DNA from: Posidonia oceanica
Taxonomy: Eukaryota > Streptophyta > Magnoliopsida > Alismatales > Posidoniaceae
Direction of reading: 5' to 3'
DNA: 64,000 nt
Assembly (NCBI GenBank): GCA_037176725.1
Contig: JAZBRS010000029.1
Location: 128,311,001 to 128,375,000 of the forward strand
Below, one piece after another: positions 11,070-23,026 of this stretch (position 1 is its first letter; the number at the start of each line of letters is the position of its first letter). The translations under genes and the position numbers were made by a program. The notes under the pieces were generated by a model. It searched no databases, was not told the DNA's origin, and worked only from the letters and a program-made list of their open reading frames with translations.

Positions 11070-12323
11070 TGTAGATACCCTATTTTGGCACTCCCTTCAT
11101 GGTAGTGTAGTCTGTTGCATTAGGTTACCTCTAGAAGCTCTTTGCCCAGCTCAAGTACTCTCATCTAACTTATTGACACTTGTCCCTGTGATTGAGAGGC
11201 CAGAATTGGCAAGTTTGCATTTGAGTGTGTTGGACGCTGGATACCCTAGCGTCCAACGTTGGACGCTGTGAATAATGGCGTCCAACAACCTGATTTTCTG
11301 TTTTCCCAAACTTGCCATATTTGGCTGAAATCAAATTTCGTGCTTTGCCTCCACTAAAGATCCTTTGACCAGTCAAGGCCTTAATTGGCTTTAATGATCA
11401 CTAATTAGCCACCTATTGGGGAATATTTTTTGATCCTGGCATCTTTCCCTCGGAGGGTCGTTGGACGTTGTGAGTTCTAGCGTCCAACGTTGGACGTTGT
11501 AACGGTCAGCGTCCAGCACTTCTAAAACAGGAAAGTTGCTGACTTGGCCTTTGTGTCCTTATTTGTTCCTCCTTGCTTCTATAAAAGCAGGGGTACCCCT
11601 ACTAGGGAGGAGGACGGAAGGAGGACGAATTGAGGAGGGATTGAGCAGGGATTTTTGAGGATTTTCTTGAGAGAGGAATACAATTTTAGAAGAATTATTG
11701 AGAGCAGTAGAAAGTATTTTGAGCCAGAATTTCAAGAGAAGTTATGTGGAGAAAGAGTTTTTGAGAGAGCTTGAGTCCTCCTCTGTCGTCAATGACATCA
11801 TTTCGACACCTCTTGCATTCCGTGCAAAGATAAAAAGGGGTTCTCTTTAGTTTTCCTTTTCTTTTCATATCATATGTTTAAATTCGTAGTATAGCAAAGC
11901 ATTTCATTTCATATATTGTTGTAGCTAGGCATAGTCATACTTAGTTGCAACCGGGGGGATAAAACCCCTCGGGTAGGTATTCCTCCTTTCATTTTATGTT
12001 AATTTTCAATTTTCTTTGAATCATATACTACACTTTATTAATCCGCATCTTTAAAATCTATTTTGTAAGGAAAAGAAGAAAAAGAAGAAACTCACTAAAC
12101 ACGGGCACCCTTGGGCAACGTAGGCGTTGTCCCAAGGTAGCAGAACCCACAACCATATCACATCTCCCATGGCGTCTCGAGGGCCAGCGAAAGCGAATCG
12201 AGAGTGGCGATCACACTAATTCTATCACCTGTGGAGTGACGGAGTTGGATATAAAAAAGGGGCAACGTGGAAGCACCAAATAGACACAATAAGCTTCTCC
12301 TAACCAAAAACCCCATATCCACA
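11070..12323 (+). mobile_element. 3' LTR of element A (family F1), 1254 bp
   Basis: It begins TGTAGATACCC and ends CATATCCACA. Its reverse-strand relative is 26982-28308. It contains modules at 11229-11286 and 11460-11517, a TATA box at 11580-11587, and the PBS-like TGGCGATCAC at 12205, 119 bp before its end. Element B gag sequence follows directly. Confidence 0.85.
11229..11587 (+). promoter_or_regulatory. LTR promoter of A: two hairpin modules then TATAAAAG
   Basis: Module 1 (11229-11286) and module 2 (11460-11517) use TTGGACGC/GCGTCCAA arms. TATAAAAG at 11580-11587 starts 62 bp after module 2. The same module-to-TATA gap is 62 bp in both C LTRs and 64 bp in the D LTR. Confidence 0.65.
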
Positions 12324-14298
12324 GTGGCCAGCCCCTCGGGCTGGCTGGAGTGCAGTACCCTCTAGCTCGCTGCCTGGCACTGTGCCATTCCAGCAGCTGC
12401 TGCTCCCACAGTCTGCACCACACATGGCACAACATCATGCCTACCCTTACCCTGTGCATCAGTAGTTTCCTTCCCCTGCATACATAGCACCACTCACTGC
12501 ACACATTGCACCCATGCACGGATACACCGGCCATCACGTCGCGCCACCAGGCGACGCGATGGTGGATCTAGAGGAGCACCTCGCTATGACCCAGTCGGCG
12601 TATGTGGTCCCTGCCCCTACTGCCCCATCACCTTCGGCAGCAAATCCAAATCCCTACGACAACAGGTTTGCCGTTCTCGAGAAGGCACTTCGTTAAGTAA
12701 AGGGCACGTACCTCCACTCCTACCAATTCCGACCTCTGTTACTTTCCAGAGGCGGTGCTCCCACCGAAATTCTGTATCGTGGATTTTGAAAAGTATATTG
12801 GTAGGGGCTGCCCCATCGCTCATATAAAGGCGTATTGCGAATACCTTGCTCAGCTTCAGGCTGACGACAGGTTGTTGATCTGCCTGTTCCAGAAGAGTCT
12901 CACTGGCCCAACCCTCAAGTGATTTACATCACTTGATATGGCCACTATTAAGACTTGGAATGACCTTAGCAGGGCGCTCCTGGAGCAGTACTCCTTCAAT
13001 CTCGCCTTGGTCCCTAAGCATAAGGACCTTGTCACCATCAAGCAAAGAACCAATGAGCCGTCCGAGGAGTACGTCGGCCGTTGGCACGCCCTTGCCTCGC
13101 AAGTTCGCGATAGACCCTCTGACGAGGAATCTATCGAGATCGTGATCCAAGGTGCACAGCCATCCACTGGGGCTCTGCTTGCCATCCAGCCAGTCACCAC
13201 CTTTGCATCTTTGATTCGGGCTGGCACTTGTGTGGAGAGCTCCCTACGGAGCGGCAACTTCCCAGCACTCTCTGCCTTCGCCAAACAGGCCGCCGCCTCC
13301 AGTAGTAGCCATGGCGGCAGCAGCAGCAACACCAACAACAACAACGGCAACAACAACAACAACCCCAGGAGGAGGGATCCTTCGCGGACTGCCGTGGCAT
13401 ACGTTGACTCTCCCGCCGCTCCCGTTCACATGGTGGCTCAGCCTGGCCTGAATCAGGTAGTTTATGCACCTGCACCTAGTGCACCACACACTCTACAAAT
13501 CACCACCACCGCCCGACTAGTCTTCCCTACCGCACCGTTCCAGTAAGGACAACACCAAGAGTAGAGACGGCCTTACCAACATCAGTGTCGTTTCACTCCA
13601 CTAGTGGAACCACTAGGCGTCGTCTTTCCTAAGGTTGCGTCACTCCTCACGCTCCCCAAGATCCGCCCACTGCCGGACCCCCTTCCGAGGTGGTACAAAG
13701 CGGGTCTTTTCTGCAACTTCAATCGAGTCGCGGGGCACTCGACGGATAGTTGCTTTACTCTGCAGGCCGCCGTGCAGGACCTGATTGACCGAAAGGTCAT
13801 CATTATCAACACACAGGAGGCAGCATCCACACCCACTCCTCCATCAGCATCCACATCTGCATTATGGCCAGCACCCCCCAATCCTAGCATTGTCCACCAG
13901 CCTTTGCTGGAGCATTCTGGCCCGAGAGGCGCGGGGACCTCAGGAGTGCATCCTGTCTTCTCCTCTGGGTCCGCTACATCCGTAGAGGACCCCTTTGATC
14001 TCATTCAGCACATTTCTGAACCTGTTTCTTCTTCTCTCTATCATGCGGCACTTGTCGGTTTCGAGTCTGGGATTCACATGATCCAACTGGATGCTAAGCC
14101 GGAGCGCGCTGCTGCGAATCCCACCATGCAACTAGAGGCTCAATCCACAATTTACCTGCAAGCCAGGCCCCAACCAGAGCCAACACAGCCTTCCCTGCAG
14201 CATCTCTTATCCCTCCATCGTCTAGCAAACAACCTGGCAGTCCCTCTCGAGCTTGCAGTTCGTGCTCCCCTAGTAGTCAACTTGACCAAGGATATCCA
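12324..14298 (+). pseudogene. gag of element B
   Basis: Frame 1 from 12324 gives a Pro/Gln-rich N-terminal region. After a frame change, the capsid (Retrotrans_gag) domain follows with FEKYIGRGCPIAHIKAYCEY, then ALLEQYSFNLALVPKHKDL and EEYVGRWHALASQV (12780-13190). A Ser/Asn low-complexity tract is at 13300-13370. Segment 13604-14298 carries the zinc knuckle, CNFNRVAGHSTDSC, where the usual CxFH histidine is replaced by Asn. Stops at 12694 and 12919 and frame changes show decay. The frame is broken at 14299 by the solo LTR and resumes at 16469. Confidence 0.8.
14294..14298. other. TSD (ATCCA), left copy
   Basis: ATCCA directly precedes TGTCACGCC of the solo LTR and is repeated exactly at 16463-16467. 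Confidence 0.9.
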
Positions 14299-16462
14299 TG
14301 TCACGCCCCGGGGCGACCAAAATAGCATCAACTACCCAAATGATATTTAAAAGAATAAACAATTAATTACATTTGAGAATAAATTTAAAACTTTTACAAA
14401 ATTATTAAAATACTCCCAAGATCCCCAGTGTGCGGCTACGTGGCTCCTAAACAAGCACCAGGCTGGATTGTACCTCGACCCTGCACCTGAAAATCAAACA
14501 CAAAACACGCGTGAGTGACATCTAAGTCATCCAGTACATGCCACCCAAAACCACGACAAACGGCAGCAGAAACAATTACTAAAGCAATAAAAATCATAAC
14601 TTACAGTAATCTAAGCTATCTAAAAGCATAACATTCATTTCTACAAAACCACATGCTTTTATAAAGCTATCCACATTTTTCTACCAAAATATGCATTCAC
14701 AAAACATCACAATTCATCTCAAATTCATACTCACACACACATCGATTCCAAATCTAATCGAACACCTTGGCCACAGGTGAATGACACCAACCACAAGCAG
14801 TTGCAGATGACACACGCATCTCTTGGCTGCAATGCCGCGGTAGACTACCCCGTGTGGGAGAACAATCCGCCCCGGGAACTCAGCCCTCAATTTATAGAGT
14901 GATCATTTTCATGATCAACACCATATCAACACGGGGTTACGCACTCAGGCGTCCCTTTGGTGCCCGAGCGTCTGGGGACTCCAACCCCAGCCCCAGTCAG
15001 CATCGGCACAGAGGGTAGACCGTCTATTTCAACGGGGCCTACTATACTGCTAACCTCACGCTAGGTTACCTGACCCTCGAACCATAGAGTGTATTCAAAC
15101 ACTCCTAGTTACCAGTCAGAAGCTTCGGTCTCTTGGTCCTTCAAAACCACAGAAACCATTTCCAAACTCTTTTCACAAACATGCAGTTCTTTTCTGAAAT
15201 CATTTGGAAATCCTTTCAAAACATTTCCTCATAATCCACAAAACCATATCAAATCATGCTAAAACCAAATGCATCGAAAACCCAAATCTTCCTTCTTTAG
15301 AAACCATTTTACCCAAAAAATGGCACATCGAAAAGCCACCGGTCGATCGAAAATCCCTGGTTCGGGAGAACCAAATCAACCGGTCAACCGTTCTGGGCAC
15401 CGAGTCCGGGTTCAGACCAAGAACGGCACACCGAAAATGCCACTGGTAGACCGAAAATCCTTGATTTGGTAAAACCAAATCCACTGATCGAACCGATCCA
15501 TGCAGAAATCGGCAAATTGATCGATTTCGGCAAACTGAAATCAGATTCTGGCCTAAACTGACGGCAAAATGGGACACCGAAAATGGCGGGTCGTACCGAT
15601 TTCTACCGAAAACGGCATACCGATTAAAAAGGGTATACCGATCTGGGCGATTTCAGAAAACCAAAATAGAAACCAAAACCAATCACCCGAGATGGGAACT
15701 TCAACCGATCTCACCACAAAAACCCATAAATCACGAGTAAATACTAGAATCAAAGCATCACGAGTGCTCTACACATGAGCACAAAAATCAAGCCAATCCA
15801 TGCATCATACATCAAGATACAAATTCGCAAAGCTCAAGAGGTCAAATAAAACCTATTTCCATTCAAACCACATTCAACCCAAAACCATGCAAAACCAAAT
15901 AAAATCCTACAATATTCATGGTATAGCTAGATCACATGCATTCTAAGCATTTAGGCATGAATTGAGGAGAGAAATGAAGGGGAGGAACACGCACCAACCA
16001 GCGAACCACCACCTCCAGCTCCGGTCGGCCGACGAACAACACCCTCCCTCCTCTAGCCGACGAGCGCCACACACCTCACACCGGCTTGCCTCCGCACTCC
16101 TCCAGCACCGGCCGCACCTCCTCTATCTCCTCCGGTCGCCGGCGATCGCCTAGGGCTACAATTGGCTGTCGGGTGGAGAAGAAACGAAGGAGAAGAGAAG
16201 AAAGGGAGAAGAAAGAAGAATGAGCACGTGTGGGGAGAAAATGGGGAAATTGCATTCCCACCCATTTTCCACCGCAAACCACACACAAGCCCCCAACTTC
16301 CTTCAACCAAGCCCTTACTTCACACGACCACAACAAACAACACCGAGGAGCCAGAAACAAAACCACCAGAAAACACACAAACACCAACACCCCACAAACA
16401 ACAGGGAATGATTTTCCGAAATAATTAACTCATATTATATTATGGAAAATCAGGATATTACA
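14299..16462 (-). mobile_element. Solo LTR, chromovirus (Tekay/Del)-like, 2164 bp
   Basis: It starts TG and ends CA, and is flanked by perfect 5-bp duplications ATCCA. On - it reads TGTAATATCCTGATTTTCC to GGGGCGTGACA, the terminal pattern I associate with Tekay/Del LTRs, so I place it on -. It has no PBS, PPT or coding domain. Short ORFs inside (15204-15770, 16053-16428) resemble nothing and are taken as chance. It sits in element B between the Gag zinc knuckle and the protease leader, in the same frame on both sides. A solo LTR implies loss of the internal region by LTR-LTR recombination. Confidence 0.85.
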
Positions 16463-16467
16463 ATCCA
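16463..16467. other. TSD (ATCCA), right copy
   Basis: Exact match to 14294-14298. Confidence 0.9.
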
Positions 16468-16468
16468 C

Positions 16469-17710
16469 TATGTCCCATACGACTACTCTACAAAGATGTG
16501 CGCGGAGGTCATGCGGTCGGGGAGGGTCTACAGACCTGCAACCCCAGCAGCCAGGCCTAGCCACCCAGAACCTACTCCATCAGCAGGCCAACTTCCACCA
16601 ACAAGCTAACCCCCAACAGCAGGCCAACCCTCTGGTCCCACCACTGCAAAAACCCCTGCCAAGGCCACTACTTCCACCTCCAAAAAAGTCCAGCCTCCAG
16701 CTGATATTACGGCCCAGCTAAAGAAAGTTAAGGCTGACATCTCTATTTGGGACCTTATTCATACATCCCACGAACACCGTGAGACTTTTCTCCACGTGTT
16801 CCAGGCCGCACATGTGTCCCAAGCCATTGAGCCTGCTACCCTGGAGAATATGGTGGGAATGATCGTGGAGCCGCAGGTCATCTCTTTTACGAGTGATGAG
16901 TTACCTTCAGTGGGGATTAACCACATTCAACCCCTATTTGTTACGGTGCAGTTTAAAAGCTTTCACATTCCCCTTTTGTTGGTTGATAATGGGTCAGGCC
17001 TTAACATCTATCCCCTACGTACAACATTGAAGCTTGGATTCAAAGTCGAGGACCTCACGCCAGCCGTGAAGGGAATGACATCTTTTGACAACACGCACCA
17101 TGACTCCTTGGGGATCCTGGTTATCCCCCTCTCCATTGGCCCAGTCGTATTCGACGTAGAATTCTACGTCATCGACTTGGAACTCTCTTTTAATCTTCTG
17201 CTTGGGCGCCCTTGGCTGCACAAGCATCAAGTGATCCCCTCGACCCTCCACCACATGATCAAGTTCCGTTGGAGCGACGACATTGTCGTTGTCATGGTGG
17301 AAAACTTCGATAAGGAGCAGGTCGAGGTGGTCTCTTCTGTATCCCGACAGATTGTCTGGTTTGATCCCAAGTCGTCTGATACCTTGTACCGTGTCAACTG
17401 GTTTGAGCTGGTTAACTTTATCCCTGATTTTGAACGTGTTAGCTCTCTGGTTGTTCATTGCAACCCTTCATGGATGGTTGAGAACATTTGCCGCAGGTGG
17501 GGCTACGCGAAGGGAACGCCACTTGAGCGACACGGCCAAGGGATCGCCGAGCCAATTGCAGCTGAGGAAAGAAGAGACTTTGAAGGCTTGGGATATGAAT
17601 GGCAACCCCGTGATGGTGAGCTCCTGCACTCGAGGAATCGAAAGCTCGTGATCCCTCGGGACCTCACTAACTTTGTCAGTGCAGGTGTTCTTGACCCGAA
17701 TACGAGCTAA
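16469..17710 (+). pseudogene. Protease and G-patch part of element B
   Basis: Frame 2 continues from gag: YVPYDYS motif, a Pro/Gln stretch with one stop (about 16607), then the helical segment KADISIWDLIHTSHEHRETF. The retropepsin-like domain has LLVDNGSGLNIYPL (DNGS in place of DTG, as commonly seen in Tat) near 16980, and LLLGRPWLHKHQVIPSTLHH near 17195-17255. A degenerate G-patch follows at about 17490-17560 (RWGYAKGTPLERHGQGIAEP), then GLGYEW. The reading frame ends at 17710. Confidence 0.8.
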
Positions 17711-19299
17711 GCCTCAGCCCAGCAGGTACTGTGCCAGAGCCCCCCACTGCCGACATAGGAGTGGGTCTGCATAGAGGACTACTACTCAGATGAGGAGCAA
17801 GCTGGCATAGTGGAAGCAGCTCGGACCAACAGAGAGCTCCAGTCCAACCCTGCAACATCCCGGTCAGTTTGCCTGGCCCTTCCCTCTACTGATACATTGG
17901 CAGATTCAGTAACCTCTGTGTTAGGGATGACAGCTTTTCTCCCTTCTGTAGCTTCATTAGTGCCTATGATAGCTACATCAACAGCTCTAGAGTCAGGAGC
18001 ATACCTTCAGGCACTAGCCACCAGTCCACTTGCGGCCGCAACTGCACCAGCACAGAGGTCACCATCTCCGGCGGCGCAGTCAGTCGAATCAGGCGACGTC
18101 GTGACTCAGCCCGCTTCATTAGCAGCACCACAAGCAAGGCAGGCAGCGCCAGCAGCCATACAGCCGTCAGCTTCAGCAGATCCAACCTTGTGGTAGGCCC
18201 CCACAGCTGCTATAGTGAGACAACCACCGTCACTCATGGATGCTGGCGCTTTGTCCCCCAGCACAACTGCCTAGTTGTCGGACCTCCAAGAGAGCGCCTC
18301 TGCCTCCCATCCAGCCACAGCACTAACCTTGTCTACACACCAACCAGTCGCGGCACTGGCTGGCCTATTTGCATCCCTGATCGCCACAGTACCTTGATCG
18401 GCCAAGCCAGGAGGTTAGCCAGCCAGCTAGCCAGCAACAGAGCAGATACCCCAAGCAGTGGTATGTCTAGCAGCCAGAGCCGGCCCCGCAGGCGAAGGAA
18501 TCGCTGAGTAGGAGTCTGAAGAGGCCGTCTGTGCCTACTATGTCGACACACCCTCAGATGATGAGGAGGGTGCGACTGCAGAAGCCCTGGTGGATGACAT
18601 GCTCGGAGACTTGGAACTGCTTTTCCAAGAACAACTCACAGCATTGGCTGAAGACGTTGCTGAGCAGCAGGCATTGAGGAAAGGGAAAGCCGTGGCCACG
18701 GATCCCGCCCCGTCGCAAGACCATTCCTCAATCTTGGTCTTGGAAGAAGAAGCAGAGGTAGCTCCCACTAGACCAGACGAGTTGATCACTCTGCAGCCAG
18801 AAGGCGGGTCTAGATGGTTCATACAGCGCATGCCCTACATAGGCAGTGCATATGGCGACAGTACACAGATTAGTCACCTTGAGGACAGTCATCCATCCCC
18901 AACACTTCCCGCGAGTACATCTGAGAACGCGAGGGAGGGGACAGCAGTAGTCTCAACAGTCCCAGTAGTCCAAGCAGCCCCAGCAGTGCCTGAGCAGACA
19001 GAACAGCCAGACCAGTCAGCAGGACCAGGGGCCACTCAAGTAGACATCACCCATCGAGCTTACAGAAATACTCGGGTGAGCGTGACCATCCTGAGGCGTC
19101 ATCAAGATTAAGAGGCGGAACACATTCACTCCTTCGACATTACATACCCCATAGAAGAGACGGAGGATAATACAGGCGTAGATGAGAATGATGAACCACC
19201 GGCTGAGTTCCAGCCTTATGATGACGACATAGAAGGGCGTAACCTCCATGTTGAAGAAGAGACGGAGGCAGTCATATCGGCACGGCCGCAGATGTTAAA
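17711..19299 (+). other. Protease-to-RT linker of element B
   Basis: This is low-complexity Ala/Ser/Pro/Thr-rich coding relic in changing frames (for example 17810-18196 and 18590-19111), with acidic stretches such as TPSDDEEGATAEALVDDMLG. It has no recognisable domain. Tat polyproteins usually have a variable linker here. Confidence 0.55.
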
Positions 19300-22200
19300 G
19301 AGGTCCGTATCTGTGCCAAACTAACACCCCAGGCTAGAGCGAAATTCATTGCGTTCCTTTTGGAATATGCAGATATCTTCGCCTGGAGTTATGAAGACAT
19401 GGTCGGCCTTGATGTCGAGATAGTAGTGCACAACCTGCCTCTGCATCCAGATGTGAGGCCGGTAAAGCAGAAGCTCCGGAAGTGGCGACCACAGTGGTTG
19501 CTCAAAATTAAAGAGGAAATCATGAAGCAGCACAGCATTGGTTTTCTCAAGGTCGTCCTCTACCCAGAATGGCTCGCGAACATTGTGCCAGTGCTTAAGA
19601 AGGACGGTCGGGTTCGCATGTGCATTGATTATAGGGATCTGAACAAAGCCAGTCCTAAGGACGACTTCCCTCTACCTCACATCGACGTCCTGGTGGACAA
19701 CACTGCAGGGCACAAGATGCTCTCCTTCATGGACGGATTCTCTGGCTATAACCAGATTAAGATGGCAGAAGAAGACTTGGAAAAGGCTTCATTTATCACC
19801 CCCTGAGGAGTCTTCTGCTATCAAGTTATGCCGTTTGGGCTTAAGAACGCTGGAGCAACTTATTAGAGGGCGATGACAGCACTCTTCCAGGACCTCATGT
19901 ACCAAGAAGTCGAGGTCTACATGGATGACATAATTGCCAAGTCTAGAGAGCCTGAGGATCACCTCATCTGTCTCAAGAAGCTCTTTGATCGCCTGAGGAA
20001 GTATAAGCTTCGCCTTAACCGCAGCAAATGTGTATTCGGGGTATCATCTGGCAAGCTGTTGGGCTACATTGTCAGCCAGAGGGGGATTGAAGTGGACCCA
20101 AGCAAGGCCAAAGCCATCGTGGACATGCCACCCCCCAAGACTGAGAAGGAAGTCAGAGGCCTGCTGGGGCGTTTGCAATACATCAGTTGGTTCATCGCAC
20201 AGCTCACACCCATCTGCGAACCGATCTTCAAGCTCCTAAGAAAAAATGCACAGATCAACTGGAGCTAGGAGTGCCAAGCTGCATTTGACAATATCAAGCA
20301 GCTCCTGATCAAGCCTCCTGTCCTGGTTTCTCCCGTGCTAGGGAGACCTCTGATTCTCTACCTTTCTACCGTGCAGTATTCCATGGGTGCCGTCTTGGGC
20401 CAACATGATGAAACGGGTAGAAAGGAGCGTGCCATCTATTACTTGAGCAAGAAATTCACTGATTGCAAAGCCAGGTATAGCACCATAGAGAAAACTTGCC
20501 TGTCTCTTGTCTAGGCCGTGCAGAAGCAAAGGCACTACATGATGGCGCACCCGGTCTAGCTCTTATGTCGGCATGACCCCATCAAGTTCTTCTTTCAGAA
20601 GCCAGCCATGGTAGGTCGATGCGTCAAGTGGCAGGTGTTATTGTCCTAGTATGACATCACCTTTGTCATGCAGAAATCCATGAAGGGGCAAGCCATAGTT
20701 GATCATCTGGTCGATTCTCCCCTGCCTGAATACCAGCCACTTCAGACACAGTTCGCTGATGAAGATATTCTATTCGCCATGAAGGATTCAAAGTAGAAGG
20801 ATCCTGAAGACGAACTACAGTGGCATCTGTTCTTCGATGGAGCAGTCAATAGAAGAGGCAGAGGCATCGGCGCTGTCTTAGCAACGCCGTAGGGAGAGTT
20901 GATCCCATTTGCAAGGAAGATGACATTCCCTTGCACCAATAATGAGGCAGAGTATGAAGCCTGCATTCTAGGACTGCAAGTCGCACTCGAGCATAATGTG
21001 CGCAAGCTGCATGTACACGGAGAGGCAATGCTGGTCATCTCTCAGGTCAACGGCGATTGGAAGACTAAGGACCCCAAGCTGGTGCCATACCATGAATGCC
21101 TGCTGAAGCTCATTGAACACTTTGGAGAAATCCGTTTCACCTTCTTGAGCAGAGCCAAGAACGCCTCTGCAGATGCTCTGGCAACCTTAGCATCTTGGCT
21201 CTCTATACCCAAGTATCGTGCAGTGGACGTATTGGTCACTCGTGTGGAACAACCCACACACTGCATGAGCATCGAGGAAGTGGATCCAGCAGAGGAACTA
21301 CCATGGTACCATGACATTAAGGTCTTCTTAGAATCTGGCAGCCTCCCACCTTACACCTCAGCAGCAGACAGAAAGACTTTGGCGTGTCTAGCGTCGAAGT
21401 ATGTGATGGGGGTAGGACATTTGTACAGAAGATCTTACAACCAGATGCTCTTGTGCTGTGTAGACAAGAAAGAGGCCGACACATTGATGCTTAATGTCCA
21501 TGCAGCGACCTGCAGCCCTCACATGAATGGTGTGTTGCTGGCCAAGAAGATTATGCTTCAGGGCTACTTCTGGTCAACCATGGAGGCAGACTGCTACCAG
21601 TTTGTGCGCAGGTGCCATAGCTACCAGATCCATGGGAACTTCATAAACGCTCTCCCACAACAATTGCACAGCATGTCTTCTCCATGGCCTTTCTCCACCT
21701 GGGGGATCGATGTCATCGGCGCCATACATCCAGCAGCCTCCAACGGTCATCGCTACATTCTGGTAGCGATCGACTATTTTACCAAGTGGTGGGAAGCAGT
21801 CTCCTACAAGACAGTCACTGCTGTGGCTATAGAGAAGTTTATCAGAAACAACATCATAGCCCGGTATGGGGTCCCGCACGCGCTCATCTCTGATAATGAC
21901 TCAAACTTCATAGCCAGGAGGATCGAAGACTGCTTGCAGAGCTTCAACATCAAACATCATCGATCCTTGCCTTATCGGCCACAGATGAACGGCGCAGTAG
22001 AGTCTACCAACAAGAATCTTGTCAAGATCTTGAAAAAGATGGTAGAGACTCACAAGGACTGGCATGACAAGCTTCCGTACGCACTCTGGGCGTACACGAC
22101 ATTAGTCCAGACCTCGACAGGAGCAATCTTGTACTCGCTGGTGTACAGCATGGAGGCAGTACTGCCTGTTGAAGTAGAGATCCCCTCATTGCGGATCCTA

Positions 22201-22550
22201 CGAGAAGCTGAGCTGGAAGAAGCAGAATGGGTCGAAGACCGCTGCATCCAGCTGAACCTGATTGATGAGCATAGGCTGCAGGCCATGCATCATGCTCAAT
22301 GTTATCAGAAGCGTTCGGCCAGAGCATACCTGAAGAAGGTTAGGCCCAGAAGCTTCCATCCAGGGGATATGGTCCTTCGAGCCATCCATCTCCCAGGTGG
22401 TCGAGGAAAATTCCGGCCCAACTAGCGTGGCCTTTTTCTAATGAAGTGGGTCTTCTCCGGCGGCACAGTAGTCCTTGAGGACATGGACCAGGTTGAATAA
22501 TCAGAACTGGTCAACGCATGCTACCTCAAGAAGTACTACCAGTAGCCTGT
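19300..22550 (+). pseudogene. RT-RNase H-aRH-integrase of element B
   Basis: All in frame 1. RT: FAWSYEDMVGLD, VRMCIDYRDLNKASPKDDFP, FMDGFSGYNQIKM, catalytic YMDD at 19918-19929. RNase H (about 20330-20710): LGQHDETGRKERAIYYLSKK. A second, archaeal-type RNase H (20820-21200): FFDGA, NNEAEYEACILGLQ, HGEAMLV (Glu where relatives have Asp) and ADALA. Integrase (21480-22550): HHCC zinc region, WGIDVIG, SDNDSNF (usual SDNG changed) and VEST for the third acidic residue, then a C-terminal GDMVLR motif. In-frame stops at 19804, 19865, 20266, 20512, 20558, 20646, 20794 and 20890, mostly changed Trp or Gln codons; 20899-22425 is an open 508-codon run. Confidence 0.9.
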
Positions 22551-23026
22551 CGCTGTTGTCTTGCAGAGTCCCCTCTCTCCCACTTCTTGCATTTTACTTT
22601 CCTATGCATTTTAGTCATGTTTATTTATCAAAAAAAAAAAGAGAGAGATGTATATGTATTATGTGCATTAAAATCATAGCCCGGTGATGAAATCGGAGAT
22701 GCTTGCCTGCTCTGGAAAGAGTACACTCTACCTCACCTGACACTACTTAGATGTCCTAACTAGTGAGGGAGCCACCATCTAGTGAGGACAGACGAAATGT
22801 CCAAACCCTCTAGGACTTACACCTCCAAAGGGAGATAAAATGCTAGGGTGTGAGAGAGTGTGAGCTAAAAAAGCATACATGTCTAAGCCTGGGCACCAAA
22901 AGAAAAAGAAGATAGAAGGCGAAGACAAAAGTTAGCCCTAGAGATAGAGGCGAGCAGTGTGACCTTGTCCCTCCAAATTACCTTGGAGAGTGTAGTAATC
23001 CTGAAAATCGGTGCGTCCATGCATGA
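22551..23026 (+). other. 3' untranslated region of element B up to the E LTR
   Basis: It contains an A-rich then GA-rich tract (22630-22655) and a CCGGTGATGAAATCGGAG block. No gene is seen. The B-E boundary is placed at 23026/23027, where F2 homology begins. Confidence 0.5.

Larger units (their letters stand above)
1862..12323 (+). mobile_element. Element A: pol-less Tat/Ogre retrotransposon carrying an antisense PMD gene
   Basis: Order on +: 5'-truncated LTR (1862-2213), PBS (2217-2234), leader, gag stub (4275-5060), antisense PMD pseudogene (5421-8776), arrays, PPT (11055-11069), 3' LTR (11070-12323). Its 3' half (about 8800-12323) is homologous, inverted, to 26982-30550 of element D, so both are family F1. 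Relative to D it lacks the rest of gag, both proteases, RT, RNase H and integrase, and so would need enzymes in trans. The flank at 12324 is the open gag frame of element B, which A appears to interrupt. No TSD can be shown because the first ~900 bp of the 5' LTR are missing. Confidence 0.8.
12324..23026 (+). mobile_element. Element B: decayed Tat gag-pol, no LTR certainly its own
   Basis: Gag, protease, G-patch, RT, RNase H, archaeal-type RNase H and integrase follow in order on +. The gag frame is open from the first base after the A LTR, so A cut it here. At the 3' end the untranslated region runs into the E LTR. Many in-frame stops replace Gln or Trp codons (for example 19804 TGA for TGG, 19865 TAG for CAG), so it cannot make an intact polyprotein. 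Protein sequence places it in Tat but in a different branch from C and D: it has one protease, with DNGS in place of DTG. Confidence 0.8.

Noticed and set aside
13194..13489. Cys- and Val-rich frames on - at 13194-13489
   Set aside because: Shadow of the Asn/Ser low-complexity tract of gag in element B.
16053..16390. Possible cellular gene with signal-peptide-like starts
   Set aside because: No homology, inside the solo LTR, contradicted by overlapping frames.
15204..16428. Several 60-107-residue frames inside 14299-16462
   Set aside because: Both strands, no domain, within a solo LTR with perfect TSD.
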